Source: Anaeramoeba flamelloides (lineage: Eukaryota; Metamonada; Anaeramoebidae). From it: a DNA stretch of 64,000 nucleotides. The DNA lies in the NCBI GenBank assembly GCA_027625915.1, contig JANTQA010000017.1, positions 372,001 to 436,000 of the forward strand, read 5' to 3'. Positions within the stretch are counted from its first letter, which is position 1. The number at the start of each line of letters is the position of its first letter. The notes under the pieces were generated by a model that saw nothing but the letters and a program-made list of their open reading frames with translations, searched no databases and was not told where the DNA came from. The translations under genes were made by a program, and so were the position numbers. Positions 40,815 through 53,545 of this stretch are shown piece by piece.

Positions 40815-43800
40815 ATGTCCAAACCGCCACTTAAAATGTATCCGACTGTAGGAGAATTTTATGAAAATGGAGAGAATGAATATATTAAAACATTTTTACC
40901 ACCACACGACAATTTCGAAGGAAGAGAACTAAGAATAGATGGTGTTGGAAGATCAACTTTAAAACAGAATGAAGCAATTGTAGTTTTAATTCAACACCAC
41001 CAGCAACTAATGAGTAACGAAGTGGAATTACAAGAAAATGATAAACAAAACTCTAGCAATGATGATAATGGAAACCAAACTGAAAATGAATTAAAAGATT
41101 TGAATGAACTAATTAAAGAGAATGGAAATCAAAATAACAAAAAACAAAAAAAAAAAGAAAAAGATAAAGAAAAAGAAAAAGAAAAACGAAAAAAAGATCA
41201 AATTGAAAACCAAAACCTGAATGAAAGTAAATCTCAGCTTTCAAACCGTAAGGAACAAAACTTCGCTGAAGAAAAATCCAAACCATTAAATTCCTTTGAT
41301 TTTTCTCAGACAGACTCAGCTACCACATACAATTCGCTTTATTCATTGCCACCACCATTTCCCAATCACGTACATACCAACGTTGGTGGGCTACCGCCAT
41401 CAGACACAGGATTATACATTACCCTCTCTGGTTTTCTTGTTATGTATTCTGTTCTTAATTTTCTATCCTTTTTAGTTCCAGAACCAAACGAAACAATAAA
41501 CAAAATCTTTTCTTCAATCACAACACTTTCTTTACTCTCTGCACCTTTGTTTTTCCTGATTAAAAAGAAGCTAAATTTAAAAAAAGTACTAAGGCTGCAC
41601 AAGGGAACAAATGATTTTAAAATTGCTTTGTTGTCCATTTTATTAACTTGCACTTTAATCTCAAATTTGTATTTAATCTCGGCATTTACAAAGATTATTT
41701 CAAATAATATCCCTGATTTTGATGAAAACACTGATATCAAAAGCTTTGGTTTGGGGCTGTTAAGCTTTGTTGACGTAGCCTTAATTCCTGGGTTTTGTGA
41801 AGGTTTGTTTCTTTATTATTATTTTTTTATTTTTTTTCAAATGATCAGAAATTTGATTATGAACACAAACTCTGATAAAAACGAGAACTTTCCAGTTGAT
41901 CAATTTTATGACTTGATCCAAATGAGGAGTTCAAATTAATGATTTATGGAAATTAAATCAGCTCTTTTTTTTTTACTTGTTACACCAAGAATTATCATTA
42001 TTAATTCCACAACCAGTGAAAGGTTTTCCAATAAAATTACATTTTTAAAGTATTCAAAAAGATTTTCAAAAGGGAGATGAAAACAACATAACAAAAGAAA
42101 AAAACAAAATGTAAAATTTGTAAGTGGAGGAAAATCTGTAAAAGTGATTTACCAATAAATTTTACAATGACCATTATTATTATTGACAAAAAAAATAGCA
42201 AAAAAAACCAGATAACTTTAATATTCAAGTCAACATAATAAACATTATTTTCAAAAAGATCTCTTTTTGAGAAATGGTGATTTTTTTGGGAGAAACAAAT
42301 TTACAATTATTATTAAGATAAATTTTTTTCGATATTTAGACTTTTCTTTTGAAAAAACCTCTTTATTATCGAAATATTATTTCAAAAACTATTTGCAAAT
42401 TAAATAACCATTTGAAGAAAAAAAATTAAACATAATTTTTAATTGGAAACCTTAATAAACTATTTTTCAGTCAAAGGGGCCCAGTTGTAATGGGTATAAT
42501 ACACGTGTTTAAAGGGTTTGTATAGATATTAGAAGAAAAATTTTATTTTGGAAATTTTCAAAATCGAAATCATTTTTTCACATTTCTACACATTTTTTTT
42601 TTTTTTCGATTTTTTTAAAAACGTCATTCATTTGCAAAAAAATTTTTATTGCAAGATCAATAGTCACTTGGTAAAAACGTGTTATTCTAAGGTCATTGAA
42701 ACCATGTAAAGATTGTTGAGAAATCATATTGATTTCTATTGCAATTCAATTCGATCTTTGATCTTGATATTTGTTTAATAAATGTGAAAAATTTTCACTT
42801 CATTTTCATTTCCTTTTTCAAATAGAGACCACAAATACCAACAAACTTTGTTTGGGGGCTTGGTTTCTAAAAGAAAAGTATGGAAAATGAAGTGAAAAAT
42901 GTTTCATATTTATTATTCAAATACCAGTAGAAGTTCAAAACGAACGTCCTTGTTTTTCTCAATAGGGCCCTAAGAATTTGAGTTTTTCAATTTTTAAGAA
43001 AAGCTATTGATTAATTAGTTTTCTTTCAGACATGTATCAACATTTCTTTGAGGTGTATTATTCTCTTTATTTCTTATTTGTTCTTCAAAGGTCAATTATA
43101 TAAAATAATTGATATTTGAAAAAAACGTTGGGCCCCTTTGACTGAAACAGAGTTTAGAACTTGAAAAGGAAAATTAATTAAAAGAAGAAACAAATAAACA
43201 TCAAAAAATAATTCATTTATATTAATTTTAATCAAATCAACAAAAACACATTTTAGATCTACTTTCTTATTGAAATCGTTGAAGTTTTTTTGGAGATCTC
43301 AAAAATAGTCAATTTTTTGAACAAGATTTAATAATAGATCAACCAAAAGAAAAACCCCTAAAAAGATAGTATTAGAAAAACTGTTATTGCTGTTTAATCC
43401 TACATTATTGTGCTTAATAATTTATTTTTTCTTTTATCAATTGATCTTTTCTTTTCATTTTCATGTTCTATTAAGTTTTCCAATTAAAAATTATGTTTTA
43501 TTTTTTTTCTCAAATGGTTAAAACTTAAAGATCAAAAAAATTAATTTGATGAAAAATGTTGGGTTTCTGTAGAGTGAAGGAACGTAATTTGTTTTTCTCT
43601 AGTCTTTGATTTGTATTCTAAAATTTTATTGATTTTCTGAATATACAAAACCTCGAGAAAAGATAACTGTATATTTTTTTTTTAATTATTTTTATTTTTT
43701 TCAAAGAAAATCTATAAATTTTTATCATCAAAACAAAAAATTAAAAAAACCGAACGGAAAAATCAATTATTTTTTTAAATACTCAATAAATTTGTAAATA

Positions 43801-46606
43801 CTGAATAATTTTATTTAATTTGCTAAATAAAAATATTTTTAGAATCAACTTTAAAACTAATTATAAATCATCTTTCGACAAAAAAAAATAAAAAATGGGA
43901 AATTTTACTATTAATATTAAAAAAATATAAAGTAAATATCAGAAACACTCTTGATCGAAACTGGAGTATTTTTATTTTTTTGAACTTTTATTAATTCATT
44001 TTGAAAAAAAAATACATATTGAACAGATATTAGTTTATATCCAAGAACGTTTATTAACAATGCAAATTTTAAAATGTCAAAAATTAGCAATTTGATTTTG
44101 TAAAAAAAGTTAAAAATATTCTCTCTAACGCGAAAATCAAAAATAATTTGCAATTTATCAATATTAAAAATTTATTTATTTTTTTCAAACATAACTTTAT
44201 ATACAAATAATTAAAATTTAATAAAAATTAGTTTACAATTTAAATACTATTAACAGAGTTTATATGTGGTACTTTTGCGGTTTTAAAAAAAGGATTAGAT
44301 GATCATGTATTATGAAAACCTAGTATAATTATCAACAAAAAGTTATATAAATTAATACCAAAAAAACTAATGTATTCAATAACTTAAACCGAAATTTTTT
44401 GATCTACTCATTTTTAATTGAATTTATTATGAAATAAACTGAACTTTATTTTTTTAATTTTATAGACTCCAAGAAAACTATATAAACTAAAATTCAAAAT
44501 TTTCCACACAGCTAAAACGTTCCAAACAATCACAATAATACAATTTCATTGAAATTTGAGATAATTTTGATTTTTGTAAAATATGAAAATCATTTTTTCA
44601 TCTTTTAGTTTTTGTTTTCATTTCATTGTTTGAATTACGTAATTTGCTTCGTTGAACCAAAATTTTTCGACAAGGTTTATATTATGTTAAAGTCAAGTTG
44701 TTCCAAATAGAAGAACTCAAATAAAATTAGTTGGTAGTATCTAACCATTTGATCGATCAATATTCCTAATAGAATTTCAACAAATTTCCTAATGTATTTT
44801 TTTGTTTTGCTCTCTCCAAAATTTTTAACACACTCATGATTTATTTGTATTGATAATTATTTATTTATTGTTTTGTGAGTATTGTAATTTATAAACAAGT
44901 GTTAAAATTTCAATTAGTGAATGGTTCTAATTTGGTAAATCCTCGAGAAGTGGTTAAATAAGTTTTTTTTTTCACAAATCGAATTTTGGTGTGTTAAAAA
45001 TTTTGAATTGGGGTTTAGATAATATTTTATATGAAAATTTGAATAAATTGAATAATGTTTCCTGAAAAAAATTAATTTTTATATGTATTGAGTGAATGAA
45101 GTAAAATGACAAAATAATATAAAAAGAGAAGAAAAAAGCACATATAAAAATAATCACAATAAATGCAGTAAAAAATAATACCCAGAAGATAAACTAATTA
45201 AAGATTATTTTCTGTTTTTAACCTTTTTTCATTATTCTTTCGATTAGGAAATAAATAAATTGTCTAAACAAAAACGAAAATTAAAAAAAAAAAAATAAAA
45301 AATTCCTTTAGCTTTTTTTTAATTTAAATTTGCTGTTTTCAAAAATCGATTGATTTTCAGAATAAAAAAAAAAAAGCAATATACAACACTCTACCATATT
45401 CTCCAAGATAAGGACCAAATAACAAAAAAAATAAAAAAAATAAAAAAAAAGTAATTTTTGTGATCAAAAGACAGACAAAAAAGAAAGTTGATCAATTTTG
45501 AAAAAAATAGTTCTTATTAACAGAACCAAAATTTTTTTTTCACAAAATAAAATCTATCCGTAATTTTAAATTACTAAATGGAATGGATTTGTAAAAGATA
45601 CATGGAATAAATTAACATTAAATTATTAGATAAATAAAAATTTGAAAACAAAATACTCAAAATGTTTTAAATAAAATTCTGAAGGGTTGCAAAAACAAAT
45701 AAAAAACAAGATTTAGAAATACCAATATAAAGTCTATTGATAAAGTTTTAAACAATTAAAAAAGAGAATTATTTTTATAGATTCTTTTGAAAAAAATTAT
45801 ATGTTCTTTTTAATTATTAACTTTACAAATAAAACTTAATTGTAAACAATATTTTCAAAATTTAAAATTTTTGAATTTTAACTTTATTACCATTATATAA
45901 ATTTGAAATTACTTGACAAACATTTTTACTTCTGAAATATTCAAAAAACAATTCAATTTTTCAATAAATATTTTAATCTAGAAAAAAGGTTAATTTTTTA
46001 ACAAAATTGATTTTTTTTAACTAAAATCACTTCTTTATTGTGAAAAAATAAATTTTTTTGATCATTTTTTGATTTTATTTTTTTTCTTTTTCTAAAAAAT
46101 TTACAGAATAATTTAATTATCTTCAAAATTTATATACTTAACCTATTTCTATTAAATGATTTTATTTTTCTATAGAAATTTTATTTCGAGGATTTTTCCA
46201 AAAAACTCTAGAATACAATTATAGATTTAGAAAAGCAATTATTATTTCATCATTTCTCTTTTCGTTTATGCATTTTGATTTTTCTATATTTGGGTTTCTT
46301 TATAAATTTTTCTTGGGATTTTTTTATGGGATGATTGCACTTAATACAGATTCATGTTACATATGCATTATTTCACATATAATAAATAATGGATTAACCC
46401 TTTTGTATTCCAACCTTCAATTAACAGCAAGTGATAAACAATCAAAAATTATATATTTAATTCTTTTTGTAATATCATCAACAATATTTGGCATAACACT
46501 CATTAATTTTTTAAAACGCTATTCCATTTCCAAACTAGAAGAACAATATATAGGCATTGAAGAAGATGATGACGAAATTTTAAATAACTCTTTCACTGAC
46601 ATTTAA
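40815..46606 (+). CDS. CPBP/Abi-family intramembrane metalloprotease
   Basis: Two exons, 40815-41802 and 46176-46606, joined in phase 1 to give 472 residues. The first 195 residues are cytosolic-looking, with a KEKEKEK tract (about 110-130). Membrane segments follow at about 199-222, 231-252 and 272-297. The splice rebuilds the family's catalytic motif E329-E330-ILFR334. It is followed by FSFMH (F358, H362) and H397-IIN-N401: all three conserved motifs (EExxxR, FxxxH, HxxxN) are present. A further membrane helix at about 425-445 precedes an acidic tail. The family includes the CAAX prenyl protease Rce1 and bacterial Abi/CPBP proteases. Because the gene lies near a prenylated Rab, a CAAX role is tempting, but Rab CC ends are not CAAX substrates, so location says nothing. 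If intron 1 were retained, reading would end soon after E329 and lose all catalytic residues but one. Confidence 0.93.
42456..43156. mobile_element. TIR element with CAGTCAAAGGGGCCCA ends (reference copy)
   Basis: The 16-base CAGTCAAAGGGGCCCA at 42468 is inverted perfectly at 43129-43144. Outside it the match continues (AAACTATTTTTCAGTC against AAACTCTGTTTCAGTC, two mismatches) to a TA at each end, giving a ~701-bp element with TA flanks. The interior has no coding frame. Conserved interior blocks (TCTAAAAGAAAAGTATGGAA, AAATGAAGTGAAAAATGTTT) recur at 15.8-16.85 kb. Like the ORF-bearing elements, its outermost bases read TA-AAC. Plausibly Tc1/mariner-related and non-autonomous. Confidence 0.85.
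44483..45017 (-). mobile_element. TA-flanked TIR element with ~80-codon ORF, copy 3
   Basis: A 535-bp inverted-orientation copy inside the CPBP intron. Ends TAAACTAAAATTCAAAATTTT and, reversed, TAAACCCCAATTCAAAATTTT. On the minus strand an ATG (ATGAGTGTGTTAAAAATTTT) begins the frame where copy 1 has TAG. A one-base deletion relative to copy 1 near 44815 shifts it early, but the rest of the frame text (IDQMVRYYQLILFEFFYLEQ) is still readable. Confidence 0.8.
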
Positions 46607-49600
46607 TGAGATCTCTGCCTTTTACAATAAATATGTTTATCAATATGTAGAAGTTTAGATATACATGCAAAAATATCCTTGCAAAAAAAAAAAAAAATGT
46701 ATGATTTTTGTATAAATTAAAAATATATGTTAATATTCTAATTTTAAAGAAAAATTGATGATTTAAAATTATTATTTACGTCTTGGAAACAAAATATTCT
46801 TATTAGATTTCATAAGAAATAATGTGTCAAACAAAATTTTGATTTCTAATTGGACATATGAAGAAGTAATCAAATTATTAAAAATTATCAAATTGGATTA
46901 ACCAAAATTATTCACTTACAAATTATTTAAATTTTCAAAAAAAAATATCAAATATTTGTAAATAAAAAATCAAAATTTAAAAATATGATAGCAAGAAAAC
47001 GAAAACAATAACAAACAAGAAAATAATATTATTGTATTTATAAAATTGAAATAAATTATATTTTAAATTCATATATGTTAAATAAACCCCCATTTCAAAA
47101 AATATTGACTCTCAATTTTTTTTTAATTCAGTATTTTTTTTTCTTAACATTAAATAATATTATGAAGGAAACAGATGAAAAATGAACAGATATTTTTCAG
47201 ACTATTATTAAATTTCGTAACTATTTTTTTTTGCTAAAAAACCTTAATAATTAAAATAAAAATCTAATCTTCATAAAAAAATAAAAAATCTTACTTTAAT
47301 AATTATTTTGACTATTTTTCTTTTTCTTTTGTTACGAAGATAAATATTAATATATATATATTTCTTAATATTTCTTGTCAAACCTTAAATAAACACCACA
47401 TAATTACTTCTTTAGATTTTTTTTTAAGGGAGGCATAAAAATGGTTGATTGAAATTTGTCGATTTTTTTATTGATACTTTTGATATCTATTTTTTTTTTA
47501 TTTTTTTCATACTTTTTTAAAATGATATTAACAATTTTAACTTGAGTGAACGTTAATATATTTTAAAAAATCAGAAAAATTTTCAAAAAATAATTTTAGA
47601 AGATTAAGAAATTAAAAATCTAAAATCAAAAATATTTCCCAACTATTTATATAAATTCTAAAAACTTATTCGCCACACTTTGTTAAAATGTTATCTCAAC
47701 TTTTTAATTTTTTTTTTTCTTTATTATATCATTACTTTTATAAATCTCAAAATCAGAAACTAAAATAATAGTATCCCAGCAAAATATTTAAAAACTATAA
47801 AATAAAATTCAAAATTTTCCACACAGCTAAAACATTCCAAACATTCACACTAATTCAATTCGATTGAAATTGGAGATAATTTTGATTTTTGAAAAATATG
47901 AAAATCATTTTTTCATCTTTGAGTTTTTGTTTTCATTTCATTTTTAGAATTACCTAATTTGTTTTGTTGCATCAAAATTTTTTTTTGAACAATTGACATT
48001 ATCTTAAAGTTGAGTTGTTCAAAATAGAAGAACTCAAATAAAATTAGTTGATGGTATCTAACAATTTGATCGACCAATATTCCTAATAGAATTTTAAACA
48101 AATTTGCCAATTTATTTTTTTGTTTTGCTCATCTCCAAAATTTTTAACACACCCATGATTTATTTATATTGATAATTATTAATTTATTATTTTGTGAGTA
48201 TTGTAATTTATAAAAAAGTGTTAACATTTTCATTAGTGAATGGTTCTAATTTGGTAAATCTTCTTGAAATGATTAAATAAGTTTTTTTTTTTTTTTTCAC
48301 AAATCGAATTTTGGTGTGTTAAAAATTTTGAATTGGGGTTTATATATATTTGTCAGAAAATAATTAATTTATCAATTTTTTTCAATTTCAAAGTTTTTTT
48401 ACCAAAATCGTTTTAACATAAAAAACCAAAATCCGATTATTTTTATTTACTTTTTATGAAACTAAGTTCTATTTTCAATATGTTTCCATATATGTCAAAA
48501 TAATTTGTTAAAAATAATCCGGAAGTTTAATTATTATTTTTTTTTTTAGCAAATAGAATTTTTCTAGAAACTAATCTACCTTTCGTTTAAAATAATTAAG
48601 AAAAATTTATTCTATTTATTTTATCAAATATTTAGTTACATTCATTAAATTTGTAGAAAAAAGTAATTTTTATTTGAAAAATGTTCAATTTATTTAATAA
48701 TACAAGGCTTATTTTTAATCGATAGGTTGATATTTTTATACTATTTTACAAATTAATATTTATGTGGAAGTTTGGACCATGGATGATTAGTTAGATATAT
48801 TACCTAAAAAATAAAAGACTTTTATCTTTGGATTTTTCAATATGGCGCTTAATTAAATCAATAGAATCTGAATAATATTTGCCCAAATAAATGTTTTTTT
48901 TCTTTTTTTTTCAAATCACTTTAACTAACTTTTTTTTTTTATATCAATTTGTTTTGTGTAAGATCAACGAATTTTCAAAATTATTTCAAGAATATCTAGA
49001 AAAAAATTTTATAACATCAAAATAACCTTAGTATATCGAAATTTCCTTTTATATAATTATATGATTGTTTCAATATTTTATCAAAATATTCTTATAAGAG
49101 GTTTATAACTTGTGACCAATTTGATAATATAGTTAATAACAAAAAAAAATGTTTATATAGTTGTTTAAAAATATCCATACGACACATTTGTCAACCTTTA
49201 CAACACTTTGATAACTTGTTATATTATAAATTTTTTTCATTATACACGAGAAAAAAAAAAAAAAAAAAACAAATTAATAGATGAAGAAATTTTTGAAACC
49301 ATAAATGGAATAACATTACTATACCAGTTTATTGTTTTGATTTCAAAATAACCAACTTGTTATTTGTGGAGTTTTTCCTGGAAGAGAAAAAAAAAAAAAT
49401 CATTTTGAAAGAAGTGATATAAGATGTAATTGAGGGTTTCAAAGAACAATGATTAATCTCATGAATACAGTCCAACAATTTAATATTTTTTAATCAGAAA
49501 GGGTAACAATATGAAGAATTATAAATAGTGATTTTGAATCAAATAATAAAAATCGGAATTACTATTTATATTTTAGAACTTAGGATGGAACTCAGATAAT

Positions 49601-51208
49601 AAAGAAAAGACCAAAGAAGAAAAAGAAATAAAAATTAATTTATTATATTCTAAAAAACTTTGATGAACCTACTCTTTCAAAAGATATTATATCAAACAGT
49701 TGAATTATTAAACCTTTGAAGTTAAATTTCACCATTTATTCTATTGGTGATAAAACTTTGTTTAAATTCACCATTAAAGAATCAAGATAAACCAACTTTC
49801 CAATAGTCTATGTATCCTTTAATTTTCCACATTTGTTTAGAAACACCTGAAAATGATCCAATATCAAATCATGAAAACATTGAGTTTCTTAACACTTTAT
49901 TGATTATTTAACATTCACATAAATAAGTCTTAAATTCTTTGGTTAATTAAAATTTGTTTTCAGTAAAAAAATAATTTATGGATTTGGTATCCTAAATCTC
50001 AGAAAAAATGAAATTTCTTTTAATTTCGAATTTTTAAGGTTTGTTATTACTAACACCTAAAAATAATTAAGAATTTCTTTGACTCTGGCTATATTTATAA
50101 AATGGTTTTGTAACATCCTCCAATAAATTCCAAAACTAGTAAAAAGTTTTTTTTATTCCAATTTTGTTTTAAATCTAATAACACTATTTAAAAAAAAAAT
50201 CATTTCGAAGGACATATTCAAAATCAACTCCTTCATAAAGTTTCTTTATATTTAAGGACTACATTCCACCCTGAAGAGTGAAAAATCAGATATTTAACTT
50301 GTATTTCAGAAAAAGAATTTTCATTCTGGAAAAATCGGATACAATAATTACTAGTTTTGTCTGTTTAAAAACATTAATTAAATGGTTGATCTTTCAACTG
50401 ATTCCTGTTAAGAAAATATATTATAATAAATAAATTTTGTTTGAGGGATTTTTAGAGACAAGTCCAAAATTTAAAACATTTCAATCTTGGAAAAGAAATT
50501 TGAAAAATATTTGAAACAATCACATAAATTTTTTCTGTTTATAGATTTGAAATGAGAAAATATAAAATATTCAAATCAAATTTTGGTAAGATCTAATAAA
50601 ATTGGAAAATTGTGATAATTTATCAATTTTTGTAAAAGAAAATCTCAATGTATAATTTTAACTGAGATTATCGAACTATTTCAAGAGGTTTTTTGATAAT
50701 AATTTCACCATTTTCTCCTCAAAAAATCGTCCCACAACAAATTAATTCTTATTAAAAATTTTACCCATATAAAAAAAAGATTGAAATTAAACCAAAAAAA
50801 GTTGTTAAATTTTTTTTTCCAAAATATCAACAAAACTTGAGATCTGAATTTTTCAAAACAGTTCCATCTTTCAAACAATTTTAAATCCTAAATTAACAAT
50901 GTCTCAATTTTATTAAGAATTTTCTCTCTTTAATATTATTGAACAATGTTTGAAAGGTTATTGAAAAGTCCTAGAAAATTTTTCAAAAAAACACTTTTTA
51001 AACACTTCATAACCTTTGAGAGCTCTAAAATTTTATTTCTGAAAGAAATTGAAAAATTTAAATTAAAAAAAAAGGTTTATCGAAAAACCAATTTGATTCA
51101 GAATAGATAAAGTTGATTTCTGATCAGAGTGAACATTATACCAATTTTGAGAATTTGTCTTTATTATTTCATTTTTTTCCTTTTTTCTGTCTTAAACGAG
51201 GATCAAAT
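46607..51208. other. Gene-free region with one repeat element
   Basis: Copy 4 of the ORF-bearing element lies at 47.80-48.34 kb. A short block at 50.26-50.33 kb (GGACTACATT..CCCTGAAGAGTG) faintly echoes 36.71-36.76 kb. Otherwise I see only A/T-rich sequence, no gene and no RNA-like fold. Confidence 0.6.
47798..48342 (-). mobile_element. TA-flanked TIR element with ~80-codon ORF, copy 4
   Basis: 545 bp, inverted orientation. Ends TAAAATAAAATTCAAAATTTT and, reversed, TAAACCCCAATTCAAAATTTT. An ATG (ATGGGTGTGTTAAAAATTTT) starts the frame, a TAA cuts it after about 14 codons, and it is open again to 47913 (text ILVDQIVRYHQLILFEFFYF, end MKTKTQR). Differences from copy 1 are mostly amino-acid changing, as expected for unconstrained drift. 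Confidence 0.8.
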
Positions 51209-52896
51209 ATGAATGGTAAATAACCTTCATCAGTTTTTTTTTTATCGTTTTCTTTTTTTCTGCGAATTAATAATTTTTCTCTTTTTATTACCAACTAGAT
51301 ACAACAATCACAGACATAATAGAGCAAATTAAAAACAATTTGGACAATACAAATCATTTACTTCATTATTGTATCCAGTTAGCAAATCTTGCTAATGACG
51401 TTGAAAAAAGGAAGGCATATGCAGAAAATGGAGCGATCGACGTTTTCATTTTGGTTTTGACAAACAATCTTACAAATTTTAAAGTAATTGAAACGATCTT
51501 GGCTGGTCTTATTAATTGTTCGCTTTACCCACAAAACATTGACTATTTAGTTTGTTCTACAGATTTAATAAAATTGCTGGGAGAATTATTCGAAAATTTG
51601 AGTGATTTCCAAACAAGAAATTTTTTAAGAAAAAAAACAAAAGAAAAAGAAAAAGAAAAAGAAAAAGAAGAAGAGAATGAAGAAGAGAATGAAAAGGACG
51701 AATTGGGAGAATCAAAAAATGTAATTGTTCGTTCCATTGGATTATTTTGGAATTTGTCTTCAAGAAAAAAAAACATCTCACATATTTTAAATAGTTTGGC
51801 GATGTTTCGATTTTTTTGACTTGATTCAAAAATTTTCTAAAAATCAAGAAATACAAGAAAGAGCTTTTGGAGCTTTACTCTTACTTTCTTGTGACTCAAA
51901 ATCTATTAACACTCTTATTCGGTGTGGCTTAGTCCCCATTATTATTGAAGGCATTCTGACATTTCCTAATTCAAAAAATATTTTACTCCGGTGTGTCTCG
52001 ATACTTTATAATTGCTCAACTTTGGAATTAACATCAAAGATCATTAATAAAACAAAAGTTCCTCATATAATGATAAACATTTTAAACACTCTTGTTCTTG
52101 AACAAGGAAAGAAACAGGGGCAGGAACAAGAATCTGAAGAAGGAAAGCAAATACAAAATCAATATATAAATTTAGAAATCTTGAATTCAAGTGATCAATT
52201 AAAAATATTAATAAAATGTGTAACTTTCTTTTTATAATTTAACAGTAATACCATCATTAGTTTTACAAGAAAATGACAGTATTATTATTCAATTATTACT
52301 TAAGGTTGTGTTATTTAATATAACAAACAAAAATTTAATAAATTTAGCTTTAAAAAACTTTAATCAATTTAGTACAAAAAAAGCAATATAAACCAAAATT
52401 TATAAACCATAAGATCATCAACCTTTTAATTAAAATCCAAAGGAACCAAAACAATAATTCCATAATTTCCGTCTATTTGTTCCAAATTATATCCTTTCTC
52501 ATTTTTGAAAAAAATTTTATTAATATTGTGATCGATACAGAAATTTGGGATTTGATTCTGAATATTATAATAGAAAACAATACAAACGATATACTGACAT
52601 CAACAGGGTTTTTATGTTTAGGCAATTTGTGCTCCTATAAAGAATTCCGATCCAAATTCTTGACAATTGATTCCTTCGATTACATCATCACAACAATTTC
52701 ACAAAAAATAAATAACCAAACTATCATTGATAATGGATCATTTTTTCTCGTAAATGCTACACTTGAACAAGAGATTAAACAATATTTATCAAAACAAAAC
52801 AATCATATCCAAATGTTAAAAAAATTACAACAAATCTATTCTAATAATAAAACTATTTCAAAAAGAACCGAAATTATATTATCAAGATGTAAATAA
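51209..52896 (+). CDS. Armadillo-repeat protein with three +1 frame changes
   Basis: A 7-base first exon (ATGAATG at 51209-51215) splices by GTAAAT..ACTAG to 51299, giving MNDTTITDII. This exon is tentative. From there to 52896 the text is ARM-like throughout: LANLANDVEKRKAYAENGAI, RSIGLFWNLSSRKKNI, QERAFGALLLLSCDSKSINT, LVPIIIEGIL, LCLGNLCSYKEF. About 530 residues in all, with one EKEKEK insert. The frame changes three times, always by +1. The stops met are TGA 51817, TAA 52235 and TAA 52389, and the same protein continues in the next frame. The second could instead be a 28-base GTGTAA..AACAG intron, which is unusually short here. ARM solenoids bind other proteins; the closest feel is smgGDS-like, unproven. 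Either a decaying gene, sequence errors in T runs, or real frameshifting. Confidence 0.75.
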
Positions 52897-53343
52897 ATAT
52901 TTTGTTTTTTAATTTTTATTATTACCATTATAATTGAAATAATAATAATATATCTTTACGACAGATTTAATTTTTCTTTTTTAATTTTTCATTTTCCTTT
53001 TTATGTTTTTGACTTTTAATTTTTCAATTTTTTTTTAATATGAAATTTTATTGAAGAAAAAGTGACCATCTTGTACTTCTCAACATATCCCCAGATAAAG
53101 TTTCATGATTTACCAAAATCCTTTGATCTGTTAATAGTAAAGGAGTATCATTTTGGAAATAAATGGATCAAAGAAAAAAAATTAAGGAATAAGAATACAA
53201 AATCTTGAATATAACAATTTTTTCCTTGAGTTATTTAAATGTATTTTATTTGTTTTTTTTTTTCTGTCTTTTGTTGAATTAGAAAAAAGATGACTCTGTT
53301 TTTATTCATTTGATATTTAATCACACTTGTTTAAATAATTATA

Positions 53344-53545
53344 TACAGTCAGTTTCACTTTTAAGGCACAAACTTTCAACGAAATTTAAGGCACAAAAAA
53401 AATCTCAAATTAAGGTAAAAAATTTGGAAAATCATTTTTTACAATTTATTTTTCCTAGAATTTGACTTTTGTGCCCTAATTCGAGATTTTTTTTGTGCCT
53501 TAAATTTCGTTGAAAGTTTGTACCTTAAAAGTGAAACTGACTGTA
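53344..53545. mobile_element. 202-bp Tc1/mariner-type MITE with ~70-bp TIRs
   Basis: Ends CAGTCAGTTTCACTTTTAAG inverted with only two or three mismatches over about 70 bp, flanked by TA on both sides (53344-53345 and 53544-53545). Inner TIR text includes CAACGAAATTTAAGGCACAA. The ~60-bp centre is A/T-rich. The TA duplication and CAGT start fit a Tc1/mariner-type deletion derivative. The near-identical arms make this the youngest-looking inverted-repeat element in the window. Confidence 0.9.

Larger units (their letters stand above)
41803..46175 (+). other. 4.4-kb intron of the CPBP protease gene
   Basis: A 4,373-base intron from GTTTGT to TTCTATAG. It contains a complete TIR element (42456-43156) and copy 3 of the ORF-bearing element (44483-45017). 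The remainder is A/T-rich with no frame of interest. Confidence 0.88.

Noticed and set aside
41366-41740. Minus-strand frame of 124 codons
   Set aside because: Antisense to exon 1 of the CPBP protease, whose motifs settle the coding strand.
51543-51856. Two minus-strand frames opposite the armadillo gene
   Set aside because: Shadows of the EKEKEK tract; the plus strand carries the ARM repeats.
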